The position numbers and the translations under genes were made by a program. A stretch of 64,000 nucleotides of DNA from Styela clava (lineage: Eukaryota > Chordata > Ascidiacea > Stolidobranchia > Styelidae), in the NCBI RefSeq assembly GCF_964204865.1, contig NC_135250.1:21009395-21073394 (forward strand). Reading direction: 5' to 3'. Numbering within the stretch: position 1 is the stretch's first letter; the number at the start of each line of letters is the position of its first letter. Below, one piece after another: positions 40,803-53,697 of the stretch. Below the pieces are notes generated by a model that was not told the DNA's origin, ran no database searches, and saw only the letters and a program-made list of their open reading frames with translations.

Positions 40803-41036
40803 TGGACACGTAGTGGACATAACGATCATTTCAATATTATGTTGTTGTTGTTCTTGTTCTTTGACACGTTTTTAAAAAGTCGCTTTTCTCTTCGAATACT
40901 GGACCAATTGCTTTGAAATTTTCAGTGGTTAAAGATAAAAATTTTCTCCAGAAGGCTATTACTTTTTTTTTCGCTATGACGTCATCGAAATTATGTGACT
41001 CTACGTGTCCATATATTTGAGCATAGCTCTCTTGTT
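40803..41036 (-). repeat. AACAAGAGAGC-family repeat, short form
   Basis: It runs from GGACACGTAGTGGACATAAC to GAGCATAGCTCTCTTGTT, reverse orientation, about 234 bp. This is the cleanest short copy and defines both ends of the family. Confidence 0.75.
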
Positions 41037-41310
41037 TTTCTTATTTTTCTTCGTCACCATCATTATTATAAAATCGCTTTTCTCTTCGAAATTTTCAGTG
41101 GTTAAAGTTTGATTTTCTTTCTAGAAAGCTATTACTTTTATTTATTCCTGAATTTTTATATGAGATCTGATATTGCTGATATTGCAAAATTTCATCGTTC
41201 TAAAATTTACTCACGGGAACACTGTTTTAAACTTATTTCAAGCGGTTGCGTAATTGAGCCTGCAGGTACGGTACTGCCCAGTTACCGTACCACAGTGAAA
41301 TTGACTTATT

Positions 41311-42296
41311 AGACACGTAGTGGACATAACGACCGTTTCAATATTATGTTGTTCTTGTTGTTTGACACAGAATAACATACCTAGTGGAAATATTAAAAAA
41401 CCGCTTTTCTCTTCGAATACTGGACCAATTGCTTTGAAATTTTCAGTGGTTGAAGATAAAATTTTTCCCCAGAAGGCTATTACTTTTATTCATTTCAAAT
41501 ATTTCTGTTAGCTCTGTAAGATTTGTTTTTGTTTGGTATGACGTCATTAAACGTTCTGCGGACATTGGACGCCATTTTGTGTCCTACTGTACTGCTTCGC
41601 TTGGTGTGAATATATTTGTAGACTGTGATCTGACGGTACGGTAAACCGTACTGTACTGCGAACAGACGTGTCTATATATTTGGGCGTAGCTCTCTTGTTC
41701 CTTTCGCGATCTTACTATTGCAGTAATGTCATATGTAGGTTTTCTAGCAAATCTAGCCAACCGTATTTGTTAATTTTGATGAGAGCGAATTGAATTGAGT
41801 TTTTATATGTCAAAGAAGAACCGTTCCACGATCGAATAGCAGGCCGACAGTACAGTAACAGGTACTGGTAAGGTACCGTACGGTACCTCTGTGAATTACG
41901 CTCTCATCTTTTCGTTACAGTTCTGATGTAAACAACATAAATCATTACCACCGGACATGGAAGAGCTATGACAGTCCCTGTACCGTTATTTGTATCCAAG
42001 TACTAGTAAGTCAGTTACCATAGCCATGTAGCTATTTCAATGTTCAGATTCGTCAGGATACCGTACAGAAGGCGTAGGGTACCCTATGGGTTTCGGTGAA
42101 GTGATGATGATATATTTCGTTCATTCTACGTGTCCATATATTTGAGCATAGCTCTCTCGTTTTAAAGCAATTGGTCCAGTAATCAAAGAGAAAAGCGTTT
42201 TTTTTATATTTCCACTAGGTGTCTTATTCTGTGTCAAAAAACAAGAACAACATAACAACAAAACGATCGTTATGTCCACTAACGTGTCCAACAACA
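41311..42296. repeat. Two further AACAAGAGAGC-family copies
   Basis: One copy runs reverse from about 41311 to 41698 (ends GACACGTAGTGGACATAACG and AGCTCTCTTGTT). A rearranged pair of ends lies at 42118-42158 and 42160-42296 (ends TGTCCACTAACGTGTCCAA). Between them are more GTACCGTACGG-type stretches. Confidence 0.6.
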
Positions 42297-45200
42297 TTTG
42301 CTCATTTCGGTTTTAATCAGGCTATCTTGCGACGAACGCTGGCAGCCGCGTCGTTTGCTAACGGCGATAAACGATACTGTAACCGTAATGAAGTGTTCAC
42401 TAAATGCCTGGTAGAAAGCAAAGTTTGATATGGTTTATCTACCGGGAAATTTGGCTTTATACAGTGAAAGGTAAAACATTGCAGTACAGACAGGGTGTGC
42501 ACATTTTGCGACAATACATTGTTAGACTAATAGATCGCAGGATTGGGCATTCATACGGAATTCAAGTGTTTACATTCTTATTTCCCCGGTATTTTCTGAT
42601 GCTGAACAGGCTGTTCGTTTTAAAATAAAAAAAGTAGGCTGCGCTACTATCGGAACCGAAATCGTAAAACATTGCGTGCTTCTATTTGGGGTCGCCTTGC
42701 TAGAAGAGCACTCGAAAACAAACGTGGGTACATTTTACATCGTATATCTATTTGACAGTTTAAAATGCCATTGGTTTAATACAGCCCGTACCGAAAGAAA
42801 GTTCCATTTCATGTCAAGATCCTCTTTGTCCGTTGCTTCAGTTGGTAATATTTTTTATTTGTGAATTAAGTTTTTGTTTTTTAGCTCTGGAAGTATGTGA
42901 TGCTTTGCACACATGGAACCTAATCCGCCATGAGTCGAGATTACAATAAAATTTGGTCAAATCTAATTAAATAAATCTGAATTATTCTTGATTATTATGC
43001 CGTGCTTATATTCTAGTTTTTTTTTTTATGTAATCTTCTGTAAACTGCGAAGTTTCAAGTAATCGAGGTATGTTCAGTGAAATGAAGTAGCCTATATGTA
43101 TATTGATTTAGAATTAATGCCATGCCAGATCGACATATTCCCTGAAAACGGCACTGATTCGCCATGAATCGAGATCACAAATCCAAGATTGCAAATAAAT
43201 CATAATTATATATATATTGTACCGTGATTAAGCTATCAGTGTTTCACATAAAAATGACTATTTTTAAAATAAATATCAAAACACTTCAAACCCCGAGGCA
43301 AATAAGTGAGTCCTTGAACAATTTTTATCTGACCACAAATGTAAACCATGTACGTAAAAAACATGTATTTGCTAAACATTAAATGGAATTGGAATATGCA
43401 TTAAGATTGTGACAAGATGGTTCAGAATGCCCATACATTATGGTTTGTTAAGTAGAGTATTATGCGCATGTATATTGGTCAGGTGTACACAACCAATAGC
43501 AGCCCAAAAACTTGAAAACAGCACGCAAGCGATGCATTTCTGTTGCACACAAATTATATGCCACAACAATTAGAATATTATTCGTTTGAACCCTTGATAC
43601 CGTTTTTGAATGACCGTCAACCACTCGTGTAATACGCTCTATAGAAAGAATTACTGTAACCGATCTCGTTGATCAGCATAAATGTTTTTTGAATATCTTT
43701 TTGCAAATTTCAAATTATTCTGGTTTCAAATTGGGTATCAAGTTTTTATATTATCTAATACAGCTCCTTTCCTGATCAACTTTATTAAGTTCAGTCCAAA
43801 GTGAAACTTTCTTGGCCAAATATTCGAGTATGTCAGTAAAAATGGAATTACAAAAAGGGATAGAAGAGGGTGAATAGTTGGCTGCAGATAACCAAGTGAT
43901 AGCATGTATCAGCTTTATTTCTTGCGAAATTTGTGATAAGTAACGGACATTAATATGTCATTGTGAAATGTTGGATAAATATTCCAATCTTGAATTTGAT
44001 AGGATTAATCGATGTTAGAATAAGGAATATTATTTGCAGGTATATAATATCCAGAATCCAATATTTTGTTCTTCTATCTGTGATACCGAAAATACAGAGA
44101 ATGTAAAAAAAGTATTTTTTTTAGTTGTTTCGTAAAGATTTTGTACAGCAGTATATGCAAAATCAGGCCGATAATTGAAAATGATCAAGTCAACATTAGT
44201 AGCGCTGCTTATGACTCTACTTGCACGGAAATCGTACGATCCGAGGATAACAAAAGATGTTTTGGAAGAATACGATTTTATTGTTGGTAAGTGGTCATTG
44301 GTTCTATCTTATTTTGATTATGAGAGCAATATATAAAAAAAAAAAACATAACAAAAACATACATGTCGAAGGAAACTTTATAGTCGCTGAATAAAAACAA
44401 CATTTACCTCCATCTGCATTAGCCCCGCAAAATGAAATGAATGTGCAGAATATAGGGCCCAACATATGAAAAAGAAAAAAGGGTCCCAACCTTCTCCTAC
44501 TTTTCAAAAAATTCATCAGTCTTTACTTTTACAAATTTGCAACAACCAGATGTTAACTGCTTGCTAAACTTCTTCAAAATTGTGTCAATAACTTCCTGTT
44601 AGTTAAGAACGAATTAATATATCCATACACAAATGTTTGAGGAATTTTTGAATTCCAAAATATCTTTTTTTCCTTCTTTTTTTGCAGTTGGGGCAGGTGC
44701 ATCTGGAGCTGTGGTTGCAAGAGGACTCTCAGACAAAACCGGGATGACGTGAGCAATTATTCCAATTCAAGAACTGGAGAAACCGGCTTTTAATATTATC
44801 AAATAAATGGCAATCACCAACCTTAACCAAAATATTCAAATATACTTCCTATTAGTATCTCAATCCATATCTTTTCTGAAAATTTTCTCACGATTTATAA
44901 ATGTACTTAATATGGAATACCGAGCAAATTATTGCAAATTTATCTCTAAAACTCTATAGATTAAAAAACTGAGTTTACATACAAGTCTAAAAATGTTGTT
45001 ACATTGATATGTTTCTCCAATCATATAGAAGTTTGTTTAATTATAGTGCTCTATACTTTAGTCACGCGTAGAAAAGATAACATACCATGAACCGATGCCT
45101 CACAAAGAGAAGATTTGACTCATGTAGTAAAATAGCTATATTACAACATGAATTATATGTGGCTTAATATTCTATTTAATTTATTTTCATTGCTTTACAA

Positions 45201-47990
45201 TCAGGACCCAACGCGAGTACCAATCAAAACAACGTCAATGATTGTTGAACTCGAGCTTTTTCAGATAGACTCCCATTGATCAGCGTTTGTTTATATCCAG
45301 GGTGTTGCTATTGGAAGCGGGTGACTCGGATTATGACAATCCTTTAGTTCGTGGTCCGATGGCATATGATATGGTGCAACAGTCTCCTTATAATTGGAAC
45401 TACGACGTGGCTATGCAGAAATATTCGTTGTATGCAATGGGAAAGGTAGTCGAGATAGCTGAATTGTGTGCTATATTTTATAACCTTTCTCTACCACAAG
45501 CATTTACCGTTAGATTACAACTGCTTTATTGGGGAAACCAAGATTTTCCCGGTTGGGCGTTATTTTCCCAATTTTCTGCGCCCTGGGTGAGAAGATGGGA
45601 ATGATGTCTAACCCCGATTCTACGCAAAACCGTATACACAAAATTAGAATTAATACGGGGATAAGAGTCCGTATGTTTTTGGATGTACCGGAAAACAGTT
45701 ACCTCCACTTCAGCTTCAAAACACAGTTATTTAATATTTCTCAGAATCCTAAATATCCTGGAGGAAAAATTCTTGGTGGATCAACGTCAATTAACGGAAT
45801 GAATTATTTGAGAGGAAGTCCTCATGATTATGATTCTTGGGTAGATCATGGAGCAAGGGAGTGGAGTTGGAAAGATGTCGAGCCATTTTTTAGAAAAAAT
45901 GAAAACGTTGTCGATGAGAAAATATCAGAGAAAGCAGGGAGAAGTGGTTTACTAAATATCAGCATTCCAGGCGAAAATCCATTTTCTGCAAAGTGGGTGG
46001 CGGCGGCGAGAGAAATCGGTAGGAACACATTTAAACTATGGAACTGATAAGTAATTGTATCGATTAAAATTTGTGACTGAATCCACGTCATATTTCTCTC
46101 AATGGCATATGTAATTTCATAGTTTATGTTGGAAAATATTGGGAGTGTATTTACCTTTTTTTATATACAAAGGTATAAAAGAAGTTGACTATTTTGATGA
46201 AATTGAAGGAATATCGTAATTAGTTTGCACCAGATACAAGGGATTGAGACAATCGTCCTCAGACGCGTTCTTGCGATCGGGATATGAAGAACGGTAAACG
46301 TGTTGATATTATAAAATAAAATTTTGCCATATGCTTAAAAAAACTACTAATTTAACTGATTCGTTCATTTCACTCAATGCAATTTTTATGGAGTTAGCAG
46401 CTGTGGTCTTGTTATTTGAGTAATCAACGAGGATGATTTCACCTTTGTGGTTTCAATTGCCGTATTCGAGCGAATTTTTGTTACAGCCTTTTTTATGCAG
46501 TAATTGTACACAAATTTCATACACAGTATCTACAAAAGTAAACAACAAATTTATCCTTGTAAGATTTGCATTCAAGAGTAAACTCATCTGAATTCTATTT
46601 TCTTTGGACTAAAAAACTCGCATACTATACTTCTCAGAATATATTTTATAGACAAAGAAGTTTGCACATTGTAACAAATGCACTTGTAAGCAAAGTTCAC
46701 TTTGTTACTGACACAAACGGTAAACAACAAGCTACATGGGTAAGTTACATGAAAGAAGGGAAAATAAACAACGTTAAAGCCAGAAAAGAAATCATTTTAT
46801 CAGCTGGTGCAATAAGAACTCCACAAATATTGATGTTGTCAGGAATTGGACCGAAAAACCATCTTAAAGAGATGGAGGTAAACTTTTGCGGTAGATTTCA
46901 CTTGCGAGCAAAGAATTATATTAAAATAGAATTAACATATCCGTGTTCAAGTTTGTTCAAACAGTAAGCGGAAAACATTTACATAATGTCTCAAAAACAT
47001 ACATAGCTGAAGTAGATTGAGTAAGAATCAGATTTGGCCTCACATAGGAAAAATAAATTTCCTTACAAAAAGTTTGAGCAATAACCAATAATACAAAGCT
47101 GGATGAAAGTGTTTTTTTTTTGCTCAGATTGAATCCTAATTGATTTGTTCATTCTAAACTTCCTTGATTTGATTTTTTCGCAAATCACAGTTATCACGAG
47201 ACTTTGGCAAAGTACCTACCGTAAACCATGACACAAATTTCAATGTTAGACTACAGTATTTTTTATTTTCCAGATAGAAGTTGTGGTGGATTTGCCAGGC
47301 GTGGGAGCAAATTTTCAAGATCATTACGGGATATTTGCATATCACGCAATAGACGACAACCAGTTTGTATCACAATCGGTAAGCTGAAGTCGTTTTTATA
47401 CAGGTATTGTGGATATGAAACCGTAACGTTCATGAACAACTGCTTGAATGGTTATGCGAGAATGGTTTCGCAGCGTTAACCGCAAAGTAATTGAGACTCA
47501 TGTTCAGACACCGGAATCGATCAAAGAATACATCATGAATGGCACCGGATACGACTCAGCAGTTTGGGGTGGTGGTGCTGTGCTTCATTTTAAAACAAAG
47601 TATTTTGGAACGAACGTAAGCCTAAGCACCAAGTAAGCGGATATATATTGTAAATTATTTTTCAAATCAACCCAAAAAGGTGGCGAGGATCTTTTAGTAT
47701 CGTAAATGCAATAAAATTTGCTGCCATTTCAAGATGTTTTGCGTACCATTTCGTGTTTTTCAAACTAGGTAGTTTACCGTTTCGCCGTGAATAATTTCTA
47801 CTGAGAGCAGTATAGAATATTCATCCGACATACAAATTTTTGAATACTAATTATTTCGCGCAGTATCTATCATACTATGTTTTCAATCCATACAATTCGA
47901 ATAAATCTAAGAACATATCACAATGTATACACTATGATGAATACGTTGCCATGAATTATGTTGTAAATTTCAGGAAAATACTGTTATGTG

Positions 47991-49555
47991 GGCGCTCCCG
48001 TAGTCTGTGCACCAAGAAGGCGGACACCAGAACGTAGTATGTGTACCAGGTTAGGGTTAGACCAGAGGTCACCAAACTACGGCCCGCGGGCCGGATCCGG
48101 CCCGCGACGTCATTTTATCCGGCCCGCGGCGTCATTTTATCCGGTCCGCAATAACACACAAAAATGGCTAAATTTTTTTCCAAGGGAGATTTTCACGAGC
48201 ATCGTCGTCTTTGTTTATTTCGTAACATTGGCCAATCGGCAAGATGCAAAAAAGTGACGTAATAATAGGCCTTTCCGCGTCCGCTCAGACACTTTTGTCA
48301 CCCTGACAGATTTTCAGTCGTGGATGTAAACAAAACTTCGTTTTTGCGACGAATGCTACCATAACGTAACGTTTTCTGCGATATACTTGTACACTCGTGG
48401 CGCGTGCTTTCGACGAAACTGTTTGTTTTTTGTGCTAAAATAAAAAACTGCTCCAGTGGAAAGATCTGAGTAAAAATAGAAAACAATACCAAGTTTACAA
48501 TAAACGGTCAAGAAATAACGGAGATATCGGAATTTTAGTACCGCCCGACAGGTCAATTTTTTCCATAATGATTGTATTGCTTTTTTGATAAGAACTGAAC
48601 TAAATATGGAAAAATAACACATATCAAAATCACTAATCTTTCGTTGTGCATCACATCTATGGTATATTGAGACTATTTCAGATTTTTATTCTGGCAACGG
48701 TCATTGACACCGCCGAAAGATCGTCGCAAATAAACGCTGGAGTGGTGCATGATAGTTTGACAGTGGTTCATTGTGGGTAATAATTAACGATGTTCTGATT
48801 GTACGAACTTCATAAAAGTTGTATCAAGTTAAGAAAGAAATACACACGTCCACATACATTTTATTGGTGTCCATTGACAATATCATTAATTTGCACTACG
48901 TATAACTGGAGCGTAATTTTTAAAAGCGTCGAATGTTGGGAAATTTATGCGCTAATGAAAAAAAATCAAATACCAGATAATAGTTGTTTATTTTATCTAA
49001 ATTATGTCAAAATTTCATAGAATTCCAAGCTACAGCAGGTAGTCGTTTTTATGAGAGGTATTTCAACACGGCGTAACGGTACTTAGCAGACCGTAGTAGT
49101 ATATATATATTTACGAGCAGACGTGATGCGTACGTTTTTTGCCGCGGATTTTGTAACATTTCTAATTCATGACAGCAACGTTTTGATAACAGCTAAACTC
49201 AGGATAGTTGTCTAGGTATAGAAATCTTGTTAATTTTTTTCTTAGGATGTTCTCGATCTATATTCTGCGATATTCCCAACATTTGTGAATTTATTGTATT
49301 GTATTGACAAAAATATTCATCCGGCCCGTTTCAACACAATTTGAGTCATACCCGGCCCGCGGTCAGAAAAGTTTGGTGACCCCTGGGTTAGACCATCATT
49401 TCATTCCAATTTTCCCTATTTTAGTTCTATTACGAGTTTGGGGACTAGCCAAATACACCCGAATTGTTTGCACCTGAAAATATGACCTAACCTGGTACAC
49501 ATACTGTACTACGTTCCGGTGTCCGCCATTTTGGTTCACATACTACGGGAGTACC
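47991..49555. mobile_element. Short DNA element in intron 8 of GMC C, split by a nested hAT
   Basis: An exact 8-bp duplication GTTATGTG flanks it (47983-47990 and 49556-49563). Inverted ends of about 60 bp begin GGCGCTCCCGTAGTCTGTGC and finish ACATACTACGGGAGTACC. Without the nested element it would be about 234 bp, like its relative at 10235-10448. Confidence 0.88.
48063..49385. mobile_element. hAT element nested inside the 47991-49555 element
   Basis: An exact 8-bp duplication GGTTAGAC lies at 48055-48062 and 49386-49393. The ends are CAGAGGTCACCAAACT and AGTTTGGTGACCCCTG, followed by GGCCCGCGGGCC-type sequence typical of hAT ends. No intact transposase frame is seen in its 1.3 kb. Confidence 0.9.
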
Positions 49556-51299
49556 GTTATGTGTTTGTGGTGCTACAGCATGTCAATTTATTTAACCTTT
49601 TTGGATCAATCTCTCAGAAACCAACAAAAAGAGAATTTGTTCCAAGGTTTGTGATATTTCATAAAAATATATAATACTAATTTCTCTTTAGGAAGCGCCC
49701 ATTCCCTACTATTCAAGTAATTTTGACTTCGAAAAATGCGTCTTTCTTTTTCAAGCCAAGAGAAAACGTAAGAAATCAATAATTATACACGATTACTAAT
49801 TTTTCATAACATTCAACTTTTCTGACTTGAAGTTTTCACGTTTCGTAGTCTAAACTCATTTATTTTTAATATGTATTTATTACAAAAATTATATTTATAT
49901 AAAATTGACTCCAGGTTTTTAAAGAACAAATTGTTGATTTCACACTTCCAACGACGATATCCAGCATAAATTGCCACTTGTGTATATATATATGGTATAA
50001 ATTCATATAAAGACTGGTATTTTGCAGGTATATCTTGTAGTTGATTGATGCTAAATGCGTAAACTGCTGTAATTTTCAAGGTTGTACATCAAGTTGACAA
50101 AAATACTGTGAGCCTGTAATTTCATGTTTCACGATTGATCGTCATGTATTTGATTCATTTACGAAGTTTCGACAAAAAGTGCTGGACTATAACAATTTCG
50201 GACAAAATAAGACTCAAACATGAAAAGGGGGAAGAAGCTGACATCTTAAAAAATATGATATAATTTCCGCCATGTATACGATTCTACCGAGTATAAAGTT
50301 TGATTGCAAGATTACCTATCTAGTATTGTGACGTATTTTTAGTATAGGTTGCATACTGCATGGATGGTAGGAGTTCAGCATCCCAAATCAAAAGGTGAAA
50401 TTCGATTGAAGTCTGCGAATCCGACTGACCAACCTATCATTGATCCAAATTATCTGTCGGAAGAAGATGACATAAAGATGTACATTGAAGGTAAATTTAT
50501 TCTCTGAAAACAAAAACATTCAAACATATATTTATCTTGAACGATGAAACTATTCTGTATTTTACAATACGTGAACAATGAACATACTAGCCAATTTAGT
50601 AGATTTAGATTCGCGCGGCCACGAATTAACTAAAAAGCGATAAATTAATAGTATAGTATATAGTTAGTTTCTTTTATTGAAGTGAGTGAAAAGATAAAAG
50701 GAGATTCAATTGCGGAAAAATAAATCAGTGATTCGGTGATGGTTGAGAGATTTTAACAAGTAAATTTTGCTTTCATAACGATCATTCAAAGTAGACACAT
50801 GACAGCCGGACTACACATCTCACAGTATGAAAAGCTAAAAATTTCAATACAGCTTATATTTCATCCCATTTATGGCAGTTTTATGTAACTATATTAAATT
50901 CCTAAACACACAATCTTTTATTTGCGCTTGAATTGAGCGAAAATCCTAGTCAGATGTCACAAATTATGTTGTGTGAAACTGGTCATACCTCGAGACCAGA
51001 GGTCCACTTAAACCGGGGTTTTTCGATATGGCGTCCCAGGACCCCTTCAGGTTCGTGATGACCTTTTATTTAAACGTTGCGACGTATAACCATTGTTGTC
51101 AGAAGAGACAATTGAAATTTAATTGCGTTTTGCAACATGTGTAAGGCAGCATTTGTCATAAATTGTTCCAGAAATTGATGAATTGTGTGTGAAGAAGAAA
51201 GCTCATCCCTCACATTAATGTTGAAGCCCTGACTTAGACTACACTGACCGGGAGTTAGGATACCGTACTATTATAAACTTAAACTTCTTAAACTAAATG

Positions 51300-51680
51300 A
51301 CTTATATCGTTATGAAGTTGCAAAATTTATGTACCGTACGAAACAAAACTGTTCTCCAAATACGGTAATGAAATATTTTCGAAACATGAGTTTAATCCAC
51401 AATCATGGCACTAGATATTCATAGCACAACCTATTTGTTCCAAGGTCAGACTCTTCGATTTTACAAAAATCCATATTGTTTCAAGGTCCGGTTATTTGGA
51501 ATGAAATTAGTCAGGAAATAAAAGACTTGCATGCTTCGCCCGAAAACTTGAAAAATATATTGATAGCTACAAGTGACATACTCACACCATCGGTCCATCC
51601 ACCATTTTTGAGCGGCTCCAAAACTGAACTTTATCGGCATAATCTCATTCTAACCTGTCGTTACAAGTAAGATCGCTAAG
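51300..51680 (+). mobile_element. LINE 3' fragment in intron 10 of GMC C
   Basis: The frame 51476-51670 reads FQGPVIWNEISQEIKDL followed by SPENLKN, which resembles the end of a jockey/CR1-type reverse transcriptase frame (the (Y/F)xGPxxWN block). Shorter related pieces sit in the same intron of genes A and B. Confidence 0.6.
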
Positions 51681-53441
51681 GCATTGGGTATGTCATGCTC
51701 GCAAAGTGTAGAATTTTTTCAGATATAAAAAATCAAATCATGAGTCTGTCAGCAACACTTATATTTTGCCATTGCAAAATTTTTGGGGCTTGTTTTGAGA
51801 GTGGTTTCGAGAGCTGGCGGCTGTAAAATGGGGTATATAAATGTTTCAAACCATCGTTCTGATTCAAAGCATTTAACAATCTGTTTTTTAAATGTACCGA
51901 TAGAGAATTTTAGCCTAGTCTATCACAGCTATTTCTACACTAATATTCGATTACCGCATTTAAACTAAAACTCCAACATGATCATTGAATTATTTGATTT
52001 ATACTTAAATTTTCGAAACACAACTGAAAACTAACGAATAGAATTCAAAATCGTGAAAACGGGATATGTTTACGACAACGCCTGAAAATCTGTCTGAGCG
52101 GATGGGGAAGAAGTCTATTGTTACATCACTTTTTGCATCTTGCTGATTGGCCTGTTAGGAAGTAAACAAGGAAGTCGATGCTCGGGGAAACATCCATTTC
52201 CGAATGGCATAAGAAGGAAGAAATCGAAGTTTCGCGTAATTTTTACTGGTTCCTCGTTTTCAATATTAAACTAGTCAAATGTCGTAACCTAAGTTTAGTT
52301 CATTACTTCGCAAATAATTTCCCGTGTTTCACAGATATGAGGCTTTAATTCACTAAAATAGCACCTTAAAACATTTTACAAATTAAAGCACCCAAAAACA
52401 TGACTGAGATAAAAGTATGGCATGAATAGAGCAGCAGATAAATCACAGTTGGCAGTAAACAGATACAAAAAAAGTTAAGAATACTAAAAGCAATATTAAT
52501 CATGCAAAATATGCAATGTGAATTACCAAACTTATGGTAACGTGTATTTAATGTCAAGTTAGCTTTCATTCACGCTTTTTAGGATTCAGAAAGCTTGAAG
52601 AGCTTGAAATGACAAAAGCTATGAAAGCAATTGGGTTTCGAATGATAACACCTGAAGCATGCAATGGAGCGCTCTACATTAACCCTCCCAGGTGATCTTC
52701 CGACAATATAGGAATTTTAGGGCTTTCGTTTCAAGTATCCACTTATACAACAGCCAGTGATAACATGTTAAAATTTAGAGAAATGGATTTAGTAGGAAGC
52801 AAAAACCTTATATTGTAACGCATTTCTCATGCTTAACTTTGAAATGACTACTGGGAGAGAATACATATATACTTAAATAAAATTTCAATCATTCACGTGT
52901 CATGTTCAAACAACTAAGAAATCCAGTTACACCAAATTACTGTCATAACAATTTTATTTCAGGCCAGATGAATTTTATCGATGTTATGCGAAAAGTTATG
53001 GGTTTCCTGCAGCCCACGCATGTTGCACTGCTAAAATAGGACGAGAAAATGATGAAATGGCAGTTGTCGACGAACGACTCAAGTAGGACAATCTTTCTCT
53101 CCCATTTTTTGTTATTTACAGTTGAATTAGGATAAAGCTATCTGACTTAAACTAGAATGTCTCTGTACAATTTTTATTGATCCAGCAGTAGACACAGAAT
53201 CCTAATTTACCACTAGCATTTTTTGTCCCCTATCCGCCTTGTTGACCTATTGATTTTTTTTTGTGAAGGGTTCGACATGTTGAGGGCCTAAGAGTTGCCG
53301 ATGCATCAGTCATGCCTCATGTGACGTCATCTAACACCCAAGCTCCTTGTTACATGATTGGACGAAAGGCGTCAGAGATAATAAAACAAGATTGGAACAT
53401 AAATGAATAAAATGCATTTTATTGAAAGAAATGTGTGTAAC

Positions 53442-53447
53442 AATAAA
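53442..53447 (+). terminator. Candidate polyadenylation signal of GMC C
   Basis: AATAAA 32 nt past the stop codon; another AATAAA overlaps the stop itself (53406-53411). Genes A and B have no equally clear signal this close. Confidence 0.5.
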
Positions 53448-53697
53448 TAAGGAATATGATATATACTTCCACTGATTCTGTTGTTCAGTTCAACAATACA
53501 AAAGCGCAGATACAAATGATCTTAGTTTATAGGTAAGTTAGTGGTACTGGTAAAAGCGCCGGATTTCGAAAATTCTCCATAAATGGAACTCACCATAAAT
53601 GGAATTTTCACCATTATATTTATAGAAATCTTCTATATACTATCCAACACCATGCAAAACAATAATATTAATGTCAACAGACATCAAACCCGTACGC

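Larger units (their letters stand above)
36882..43260. other. Intergenic between GMC B and C, transposon-rich
   Basis: No host gene is seen in this stretch. It holds a repeat shared with intron 10 of GMC A (37690-37910), an hAT transposase relic (38176 to about 38770) and a cluster of AACAAGAGAGC-family repeats (38999-42296). The last kilobase shows nothing I can assign. Confidence 0.6.
44181..53410 (+). pseudogene. GMC-family oxidoreductase, gene C, with stop codon in exon 5
   Basis: Thirteen exons: 44181-44286, 44688-44748, 45301-45445, 45745-46018, 46173-46293, 46652-46877, 47274-47378, 47508-47632, 49692-49767, 50343-50490, 52583-52691, 52963-53082, 53269-53410. All splice sites are canonical and the frame is kept throughout (586 codons), yet codon 211 is TAA (46217-46219). 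Motifs [46 protein letters not shown] and SSNTQAP remain. C differs from A and B by one extra residue before the active-site His and two extra residues at the C-terminus. A truncated 210-aa product would lack the catalytic domain. Skipping exon 5 (121 nt) would shift the frame. It is either a young pseudogene or an allele, since everything else looks selected. Confidence 0.8.

Noticed and set aside
45529-46047. 172-codon plus-strand open frame
   Set aside because: It is exon 4 of GMC C read through from the preceding intron; only 45745-46018 aligns with genes A and B.
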